Part shown: piece after piece, positions 44,259 through 54,900 of the stretch
Layout: every line of letters begins with the position of its first letter
Numbering within the stretch: the stretch's first letter is position 1
Assembly: GCA_017458185.1 (NCBI GenBank)
Contig: JAFTFY010000015.1
Coordinates: 1 to 64,000, forward strand
Source of the DNA: Neisseriaceae bacterium
GTDB taxonomy: Bacteria; Pseudomonadota; Gammaproteobacteria; Burkholderiales; Neisseriaceae
Direction: 5' to 3'
Length of the DNA stretch: 64,000 nucleotides
Notes under the pieces: model-generated
Database searches by the model: none
The model's input: only the letters and a program-made list of their open reading frames with translations
What the model was told of the DNA's origin: nothing
Made by a program: the position numbers and the translations under genes

Positions 44259-45806
44259 ATGCAGCTTAATCCTGCAGAGATTAGCGATCTGATTCGCGAG
44301 AAAATTGAACACCTGTCCGATAATGCGGAAATTCGCACACGCGGTACAGTGATGTCTGTAACTGACGGTATTGTCCGTATTCATGGCTTGTCCGATGTTA
44401 TGCAGGGTGAGATGATTGAATTCCCTGGCAACACATTCGGTTTGGCGATGAACTTGGAACGCGACTTTGTCGGTGCAGTGGTGTTAGGTGAGTACGGTCA
44501 TATCCGTGAAGGGGACGAAGTAACCTGCACAGGTCGTATTTTGGAAGTACCCATTGGACGGGAATTAGTGGGTCGTGTGGTTGATGCTTTGGGTCGTCCG
44601 ATTGACGGTAAAGGTCCGATTAAAACACAATTAACCGCACCGATTGAAAAAATCGCCCCAGGTGTGATTGCCCGTAAATCAGTGGATCAACCCGTGCAAA
44701 CAGGTTTGAAATCCATTGACTCTATGGTGCCGATTGGTCGCGGACAACGCGAGTTAATCATTGGCGACCGTCAAACAGGTAAAACCGCTGTGGCATTGGA
44801 CGCGATTGTCAATCAAAAAGGTACAGGCGTTACCTGTATTTATGTGGCGATTGGTCAAAAAGCATCGTCTATTGCGAATGTGGTGCGTAAATTGGAAGAA
44901 CACGGTGCGATGGAACACACCATCATCGTTGCCGCTTCCGCATCAGAAGCCGCTGCTTTGCAATATATTGCACCTTATTCAGGCTGCACTATGGGCGAAT
45001 TCTTCCGCGACCGTGGCGAAGACGCTTTGATTATTTATGACGACTTGTCTAAACAAGCCGTAGCATACCGTCAAATTTCCCTGTTGTTACGCCGTCCGCC
45101 AGGACGCGAAGCGTATCCTGGTGATGTATTCTACTTACACAGTCGCTTGTTAGAGCGTGCCGCTCGCATTAACGCCGATGAAGTAGAAAAACTGACAGGC
45201 GGCGAAGTGAAAGGCAAAACAGGTTCATTAACTGCCTTGCCGATTATCGAAACCCAAGCAGGCGATGTGTCGGCATTCGTGCCTACGAATGTGATTTCCA
45301 TTACAGACGGTCAAATCTTCTTGGAAACCGACTTATTCAACGCAGGTATTCGTCCTGCCATTAACGCAGGTATTTCGGTATCTCGTGTGGGTGGTGCGGC
45401 TCAAACCAAAGTTATCAAAAAATTGGGTGGCGGTATTCGTTTGGCTCTGGCTCAATATCGTGAATTGGCAGCGTTCTCTCAATTTGCGTCCGACTTGGAC
45501 GAAGCGACACGCAAACAACTGCGTCATGGTGAAGTGGTTACCGAATTGATGAAACAAAAACAATTCAGCACTTTATCGGTGGCAGAAATGGCTTTGACTT
45601 TGTGGGCAATCAACAACGGTTCATACGAAGATGTGCCTGTGAATAAAGCTTTGCATTTTGAAAGTGAATTTTTAGCCCACATTCGCACCCAACACGCTGA
45701 TTTACTCAAAGCGATTGACGATACAGGTGCAATGAGTGATGAACAACAAGAAGTGCTGAAAAAAGCTATGCAAACTTTCAAAACCGCATACGGCGTTTCT
45801 GCTTAA
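44259..45806 (+). CDS. atpA: F1Fo ATP synthase subunit alpha
   Basis: The 515-residue non-catalytic nucleotide-binding subunit has the P-loop [13 protein letters not shown], the arginine-finger region [12 protein letters not shown], and [20 protein letters not shown]. The length is typical (E. coli 513). TTAGGAGATTTTC precedes the ATG. Confidence 0.98.
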   Translation: MQLNPAEISDLIREKIEHLSDNAEIRTRGTVMSVTDGIVRIHGLSDVMQGEMIEFPGNTFGLAMNLERDFVGAVVLGEYGHIREGDEVTCTGRILEVPIGRELVGRVVDALGRPIDGKGPIKTQLTAPIEKIAPGVIARKSVDQPVQTGLKSIDSMVPIGRGQRELIIGDRQTGKTAVALDAIVNQKGTGVTCIYVAIGQKASSIANVVRKLEEHGAMEHTIIVAASASEAAALQYIAPYSGCTMGEFFRDRGEDALIIYDDLSKQAVAYRQISLLLRRPPGREAYPGDVFYLHSRLLERAARINADEVEKLTGGEVKGKTGSLTALPIIETQAGDVSAFVPTNVISITDGQIFLETDLFNAGIRPAINAGISVSRVGGAAQTKVIKKLGGGIRLALAQYRELAAFSQFASDLDEATRKQLRHGEVVTELMKQKQFSTLSVAEMALTLWAINNGSYEDVPVNKALHFESEFLAHIRTQHADLLKAIDDTGAMSDEQQEVLKKAMQTFKTAYGVSA

Positions 45807-45823
45807 ATCAACGGAGTGGGTAA

Positions 45824-46696
45824 ATGGCAGTAGGAAAAGAGATTCTCACCAAAATACGCACCACGCAAAGTACGCAGAAGATTACCAAAGCCATGCAAAT
45901 GGTTTCCACTTCAAAAATGCGTAAAACCCAAGAGCGTATGCGTTTAGCACGCCCTTATGCGGAAAAAGTGCGTAAAGTGATGGGGCATTTGGCAGCAGCC
46001 AACACCGAAATTTCGTTGCCGATTTTGGAAAAACGCGACAATATCCGCCACGCCGCTATTATCTTAATTACTTCTGATAAAGGCTTGTGCGGTGGTTTGA
46101 ACGCCAATGTGTTGAAAAAATTCTTCGCATTGGTGCAAGACTACCAACAAAAAGGTGTGAGTGTTGATGTGGTGTGTTTTGGTTCCAAGGGTTTAGCCGC
46201 CGCACAACGCGTTGGCTTAAATGTGATTGCCAGTGCCACAGGTTTGGGTGATACCCCCCATTTGGAAGTGTTATTAGGCAGCCTGAAAGTGGTTTATGAA
46301 CGCTACAACAATCGTGAGATTGATGCCGTGCATATGGTTTATTCAGGCTTCATCAACACCATGAAACAAGAGCCACGCAGTGAAATCTTGTTACCAATTG
46401 GTGAAGATGTCTTGCAAGTCAAACCTGAATCCAAACACAGTTGGGACTATATCTACGAGCCAGACCCCACAACGGTATTAGACTTTTTAATTCACCGTTA
46501 TATTGAATCGGTGATTTATCAAGCGGTAAGCGACAACATGGCATCAGAACAAGCCGCTCGCATGGTGGCGATGAAAGCCGCTACCGACAACGCAGGTAAT
46601 GTCATTAAAGAACTTCGCTTGATTTACAACAAATCGCGTCAAGCGGCGATTACCACAGAGTTGTCGGAAATCGTGGCAGGTGCAGCCGCCGTGTAA
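45824..46696 (+). CDS. atpG: F1Fo ATP synthase subunit gamma
   Basis: The 290-residue central rotor shaft has the N-terminal KIRTTQSTQKITKAMQMVSTSKM and C-terminal MKAATDNAGNVIKELRLIYNK-like conserved coiled coil. A DUS-like sequence within the gene (about 46276) encodes LGSLK in frame. Confidence 0.97.
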   Translation: MAVGKEILTKIRTTQSTQKITKAMQMVSTSKMRKTQERMRLARPYAEKVRKVMGHLAAANTEISLPILEKRDNIRHAAIILITSDKGLCGGLNANVLKKFFALVQDYQQKGVSVDVVCFGSKGLAAAQRVGLNVIASATGLGDTPHLEVLLGSLKVVYERYNNREIDAVHMVYSGFINTMKQEPRSEILLPIGEDVLQVKPESKHSWDYIYEPDPTTVLDFLIHRYIESVIYQAVSDNMASEQAARMVAMKAATDNAGNVIKELRLIYNKSRQAAITTELSEIVAGAAAV

Positions 46697-46726
46697 GGTG
46701 TAAGAGTTTAACATTTAATAGGATAA

Positions 46727-48130
<1,404 letters not shown>

Positions 48131-48141
48131 GGGGGTGGTGT

Positions 48142-48567
48142 ATGAACACCATGCGAGTTGAAATAGTCAGCAACGAACAGAATATTTATTCAGGCGAAGC
48201 CACATTCGTTGTTGTCCCCACACAAACAGGCGAATTAGGGATTTACCCACGCCATGTGCCGATTATGAACTTGGTGCGTCCTGGTGTCGTGCGGATTACC
48301 GTGCCTAACCAAGAGCAAGAAGTGTTATTAGCGGTATCAGGCGGTTTATTAGAAGTTCGCCCTGACAAACTGACGATTTTAGCCGAAGTAGCCGTGCGTT
48401 CGGACGAAATGGATCAAGCCCGTGCGGAAGAAGCCCGCAAAAATGCGGAAGAACGCTTAAAATCCGCCACAGACGCAAAATCCACAGCAGCAGCCGAAGC
48501 CGCATTGGCAGCAGCGATTGCCGAACTCAAAACTTTGGACTATATCCGCAGCCAAAGACACAAATAA
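48142..48567 (+). CDS. atpC: F1Fo ATP synthase subunit epsilon
   Basis: The 141-residue subunit has the N-terminal beta sandwich (FVVVPTQTGELGIYPRHVPIM) and C-terminal helices (ARAEEARKNAEERLKSA). GGGGGTGG precedes the ATG at 48142. A second in-frame ATG nine bases later is possible. It is the last gene of the operon, followed by a terminator. Confidence 0.96.
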   Translation: MNTMRVEIVSNEQNIYSGEATFVVVPTQTGELGIYPRHVPIMNLVRPGVVRITVPNQEQEVLLAVSGGLLEVRPDKLTILAEVAVRSDEMDQARAEEARKNAEERLKSATDAKSTAAAEAALAAAIAELKTLDYIRSQRHK

Positions 48568-48585
48568 CAGTTTGTTTTGTAAGAG

Positions 48586-48613
48586 AAAACGCTATATTTT
48601 ATATAGCGTTTTT
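48586..48613 (+). terminator. Rho-independent terminator of the atp operon
   Basis: AAAACGCTATAT and ATATAGCGTTTT pair around TTT, followed by T residues and a DUS. Confidence 0.85.
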
Positions 48614-48933
48614 TATTTTTCAGGCAGCCTGAAACCTTTGCAAAACTCAATCTAAAACAAAAAAGCGTCCGTTAAAGGGTGAGCAGGCTACCCACCAACA
48701 ACGCCGATAGGCGTTGATTACTCATTGTTTTTTATGAATATTTCTCCCTGTCGGGCGAATGGTGGGCTGGAAAGCCCACCCTATAACGATTGCATTTATT
48801 ATATGTAAAAATAGGTTTTGCAAAGCTTTCAGCCTGGAAGGAAATGAGCAGTGAGCAGTGAGAAAAGAGAAAAGAGAGAGTAACTTGTTGCCCATGCAGT
48901 ACAAAACGCTTTCAGGCTGCCTGAAAGTACAAA
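48614..48933. other. Repeat-filled gap between atpC and the adhesin gene
   Basis: No gene is seen. It holds a DUS near 48617-48633, palindromes at 48699-48716 (CAACGCC, GATA, GGCGTTG) and 48761-48780 (GGTGGGCT, GGAA, AGCCCACC), a fragment of the composite element tail (ATGAGCAGTGAGCAGTGAG, about 48844-48862), and a DUS near 48911-48926. Confidence 0.65.
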
Positions 48934-48959
48934 AAAGCGGAATGTTGTCATTCCGCTTT
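48934..48959 (-). terminator. Terminator of the trimeric autotransporter gene
   Basis: AAAGCGGAATG and CATTCCGCTTT pair around TTGT, 28 bp past the stop of the adhesin gene. Confidence 0.8.
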
Positions 48960-48987
48960 GTTTATTTCAATGCTCAATCAAGCACGA

Positions 48988-51900
48988 TTACCATTGATAA
49001 CCTGCACCGATTGTGCCGCCGACATTACCGCGAGAGTTGCCGCTGGCTGTGGCTTTGAATACCCAGTTACCGCTATCGGAAATGGAAGACAAGCCCAAAG
49101 CGTAACCTTGTTCGCCTTTGTAATGACCGCCTGCAATGGCGACCATACTCTTACCAGGTAAGTAGGCTTGTGGTAAGCCTGCGGTTGCCATAGCCTGTGC
49201 CACACCTGCGTAGGCGTTGTTTTCCACTTGTTGAACATGTTGTTCAATCGGACGCAAATCAGGCTGTTTAGCATTGATGACTGTGGTTTGTTGTTTCACA
49301 GGGTCGCCATTTGCATCAACTTTCACATCTGTCGCATTGGGGTCTGTGGTTGTGCCACCTGTGGTTGTAACATACAACGGATTACCTGCTGCGTCTGTGT
49401 TGTCTTCATAGTTAAAGACAACATTCTCGCCTGCTTTAATGCCGCTTGCATAACCTGGTGTACCGCTAATGGTTACAGTATTGGTTGCACCATCAACATT
49501 CACATTTACACCGTCTGCACCCTTAAAGTCGTAGTTTGCAAAGTCATAGGTTTTATCGCCTACGGTAACATTATCCACTTTGCCGTTGCTACCTACGGTG
49601 TATTGTGGCAATACAGCATACAGTTGCGAGCCGTTGATTGCGTCTGTACTTGTTGCAGAGATTTCACCTGCGGCGACATTTTTGATTTGTCTTTCCGCAC
49701 CACTGCTACCCACAGAAACCACAGAACCATTACCGATAGTGGAAGTATTACCCGCAAAGCCACTGTAAGTAATACCGCCCACTGTTGCTTCATTGGTAGG
49801 TTTGAATGTTGCCGCACCGTCCGAGCCATCGCCCAAGACCACTGCACCGTCCATACCTGCAGCTACGGTAACATTGTTACCCACAACCACAGTGTTATTC
49901 GCATCAATCTTATTGTCATTACCCAACACATGGCTGTTTGTGCCTGTTACCACATTTGGGTCGCCGATTGCGGTACTGCTGTTGCCTGAAACCACATTGC
50001 CCGCACCCACCGAAATGGATTTTTCACCAGTGGCTTCGGCTCCTGCACCTACGGCAATAGCATTCACGCCGTCAGACAATGCACCTTTACCCAAAGAAAC
50101 GCCATTTTCTTGGTTCGATTGTGCTTGATAACCGATTGAAGTGGAATACGCACCTTTTGCCGAAGAATCCACAGTATTGCTTGCCTGTACTTCGGGAACA
50201 ACTACACCGTCATTGGTATGAACAAACTTAATACCTTGTTCATTCATTTTGCTTACGGCTTCAACCACATTGTTGGTCAGGTATTCGGTTTGACCTTCAA
50301 CATTGTAGGTTTTCAGGGTGTATTCTTCGCCATTTGTGCCAGTGGTTTTCACTACGCCATTAGCGTCTTTATTAGCCGCACCAACCACATCTTCGATTTG
50401 GGCAACATTCACCGCGTCATTAGAGCCATCAGCACCTTTATTAACATTGGTGATATTCACAGGGTTATTATTCGCACCTTGACCCAAGTTCAGGCTGCCT
50501 GAATCACCATTTACCGTAACACTGTTATCAGGGTTAGTGTTATTAAAGGTAATTGAGCCGCCATTTTGGTTGCTACCGTCAATGGTTACCGAACCTGCGT
50601 TTGGCGTACCGTTAGCAGTGCCGTCAGAAGTGCCGCCGACATTGACTTTATTTTGCAAGCCCACAACCACATCTGTGCCGTCTCCGCCTTGTGTGGGTTG
50701 TTTGATGACTTTCACATTTTCATCGCCCACAAAGGTAACGCCAGAACCTTCGGTTTTAGCCACACCGTCAATGGTGGTGGTGCTTTGGTTGCCTGTGCCG
50801 TCATCGGCAGTAATCACAAACGGTCTGCCGCCGCCACTGCTTGAACCACCGCCAACCACAAACTCGCCATCGCTATTGACGGTTACAGGGTTACCACTTG
50901 GATCAACAATACCCACCACATAGTTGCCGTCTTGGTCAAGTTTCAACTGGTTGCCGTTGGTATCCACAATCTTGGCATTGAATGTTAATTCTTTACCGTT
51001 TTGGACAATATCCATACCATCGCCTGCAATGAATTTCACTTCATTGCCTGCATTAACCAAGACAGGATTAGCCGCACCTGCACGACCTTGTGAAGACACA
51101 AACCAACCTGCATTGTTAATGGCGGTTTGCACATCGCCTGCGGTTACCAAAGCGTTGTTATTAGCGGGAGCATTGACTACGCCTGTGGTGTTATTCACAG
51201 TCAAAGGCGTGGTATTAGCGTTAAATTTAATCACGCCGCTGTCATATGCCGCACTAACGGTATCGCTATTGCCAAACGCCACAGTATCGCCGTGTTGCAC
51301 AAAGTCTGCGTCTTGACCACCTACTTTTAAGTTCCAACCTGCGTTCAACACATCGCCCACGGTTGCGGCTTCGTTTTTCACGCTATTGAAGTTAGCAGGT
51401 GCATTGTCAGGGTTAATCACTTGACCTTTATCATCTTTGCTGGCAGGGTCTTTTAAGTGGCTTGCCACATTAGTGATTGAACCTTGTGTATCGCCAAAGT
51501 CAATATTACCTGCGGTAATGTTGGTTACAGGGCTACCGCTTGCAATATCATCGCCGCCCACTTTCAGGCTGCCTTTGTCGGTTAAATCGACTTCATCGTT
51601 TAAGGCAATATCGTAAGTCGGATTACCGTTAGCGTCTGTTTTTTCTTCAAGTTTCAGGTTGCCACCGTCTGCGGCGTTGGTTGTTGCGTCTTGACCGCCA
51701 TTCACGGTTACGCCTGTAACGGTGTTGTCATTGCCATCGCCAAAGTTATAGGTAACATCGTTGCCTTTATCGTCTTTGGTGGTAATTGTGGCAACATCAC
51801 CGCCTTTGTTGGTAATGTCATCGCCTTGACCGTCTTTGAACACATAGTCTGTGGCAAAGGTGAAGTTGCTACCGTCTTGGGTAACTTTCACACCTTGACC

Positions 51901-54900
51901 TGCCACCAAGCCTACGCGGTCGCCTGCGTTAATGAGTTCATCTTTGGCGTTAGCCGTTGCACCCACACCTGCTTTCCAGCCTGCATGGTTAATAGCGTTT
52001 TGAACTTGGTTGCTGTCCCAGTATTCATCGCCAGTGCCGCCTGTAACTTTACCTGCGTCAGCGTTGGTTACTGTGGTATCAACTTTGCTATCACCTGCTT
52101 TGGCAATATCAAACGAAATCGCACCTGTTGCGTTGTCATATTTCGCTTTTGTGCCTGTGCCGTCTGCAAACGCAACGGTATCGCCGTGATTAACAAAGTC
52201 TTGAACGGTGTTGCCTACTTTCAAGTTCCAGCCGACATTTCTCACATCACCCACTGTGGCGGCTTGGTCATCTGTTGTACCAGTCGCTACACTTGGTGCA
52301 GTGGTATCGCCTGTTTTGGTGAAGTGTTGTGCCAAGCCGTCAATGCTGCCTGAATTAGGTGTTGTGGTATCACCAAAGGTAATTTTATTACCTTCGATAT
52401 TTGTGCTACCACCCTTGCCGTTATTAACATTCAGGCTGCCTGAATTACCTTTATCATCGCCTAATTTAACATCGTTATTTAAGGCAATATCGTATTGATG
52501 ACTGTCGCCTGTACCTTTATCAGTCAGTTTCAGGTTGCCTGTGGTGCTGTTGGCATTTTCACCTTGTGCGGTTAAAGAAGTAACATCGTTACCATCGCCA
52601 CCGCCGATATTGTAGGTAATGGTTTTACCTGCGTCATCTTTGGTTTCGATTGCCGTTACATCACCGCCTGCGTTGGTAACATCATTACCGTCTTTATCTT
52701 TGAAAACATAATCGCTTTCAACGGTAAAGGTTTGTTTTGCAGCGTCCAGTTCAACTTTAACGCCGTTTTTGCCTTGAATGGTAACTTTGTCGCCTGTGGC
52801 AACAAACGCATTGTTGGTGCTATCAGACGCAACCCAGCCTGAACTGTTGATTGCCGTTGCCAAATCACCTGCGGTAACGATTTTATTTTCATCGCCGCTT
52901 GTAATCACCACTTTACCCACATTTGAATCTGTTGGGTCGGTAATTACCGTTTCAGGTGTCGTGGTTTCAATACCAACGGTGTAAGTAGTCGATTTATCGC
53001 CGTTTTTGGTTTCACTAACCGTAATCGGCGAACCGCTTTCTTTTTCCACAATAGTTTTTGTGGCTTTGATTGCGTCTTCAATCGTATCTTCACCCGTACC
53101 CGCAATGTTTTTGCCGATAATCGTGCCGATTTCGCCGTAAGCGTCATCAGTATTAACGGTGAAACTTTCGCCCAACACGCCTGTGCCGCCTGTGATATTG
53201 CCTTGTGCATCAACCGTACCGCCACCTGCCAAAGAGTAGCCCATATTATCCACAGCCAAAGCCACGGTATATAACTGATCGCCATTCACAGCGTCTGTTG
53301 AGCCTTTTTCGGTGCGACCTGCGGCAACGCCTTTAATTTGGCGTAATTGACCTTGTTCCGCACCCACATTAAAGGTTGCTACTGGATATTTACCACCAGA
53401 ACTATCATCAAAGCCCCCATTGTCTGTTAAACTGGACGGACGGAACTCAAATTTGTTGGGATTTAAGTCAGAATCTACCGCACTGGACGCCGCAGAACCC
53501 GAACCAATCACCACCGCATTTGGTGTATTTTGTGTGATATTCAAGCCAGTGCCAATCACCACCATATTTTCGGCTCTATTTGGTGTTGAAGAACCTGCAC
53601 CAATTACCACATTGCCTGTGCCGTTATTATTAACGGTTGCACTTTTACCAATCGCAATACTGTCTGCAACATTATTGCCAATTTTGGCATTTTCACCCAC
53701 AGCCACAGAGCCTGTGGAACTATTAGCCACATTTGCCGCAGTGGCAGCATTACCGCCAGAATTAGCCACAACGGGGATAGAAACGGTGTATTCCGCACCA
53801 TTGCCCGAAGTATCTTCAACTTTCACCGAGCCTGTGCCGACAACGGTTACAGGCGTATTCGGACCTGTAACATTGTAAGTATCGCCACCTAATTTGTAGG
53901 TTTTGTTACCCACTTTCACCGATTTGGCTTTGTCTGTGGCTTGTGCTTCTTGTGTTGCGGCTTCATCGGCATAGAATGTAACATTTGCCGACAAATCCAA
54001 AACACTGTCTTTATTGTCTGTGTTTGGCGTAATGGTAATGGATTGATCGTTTGAAGTGAAATTCACCGTATCGCCGTGTGCGACAAAATCCACTGCCGAA
54101 CCATTTGCTTTTAAGCCCCAGCCTGCATTGAGCAAATCACCCAAAGTTGCGGCTTGGTTGGTTTGCGTAGCAAAGTTAGCAGGTGCATTGTTAGCAGGCA
54201 TAGTGGTGCTATTGCCCACTGTATCAAAATGGGTTTTCACACCGTCAATCACGCCTTGATTGCTCACATTACCTTGATTATCCGTAAAGGTAATCGTGCC
54301 ACCATTAGCCGTGCCGTCAATCTCCACAGGGCTGCCTGAAACCGTATCACCCACAGTAATCTTGTCTGCCAAGTCAAACGAAATATCTTCGTTATTCGTT
54401 GGGTCAAGGGCAATCGCAATATTACCGTCAGTGTTGGTTAAGTTGCGTTTATCACTTGGCTTGGTAACCGTAGTATCATCACCACCAACGGTTAAATTCC
54501 AGTTATTTTCACCCGAACCGCCGCCTGTAATATTGTAGGTAACAGTTTTACCAGCACCGTCTGTGGTTTCAATCTTGGTTACATCACCGCCTGTGTCGGT
54601 AACATCGGTATCACCATTTTTGAACACATAATCACTATTCAAAGTCAAGGTTTGACCGTTTTGGTTCAAACTTAAACCTTTACCAGCGTTAATATTCACG
54701 GTGTTGTCATACTTAACTTCTGCCGCTTTGCCACCATTTTGATTAACACCGTCATCTTGCCCTTGAATATTCCATTTCCAGTTTTTGGCAACTTCGTTAA
54801 TGGTTTGGGTAACCTGTCCTGCAGTTAAAATTTCGCTCGCTTCACCAGCAGGTGTTGAAGTAATATTTGTAACGGTTGGGGCTTTACCCGCAGTATTCAC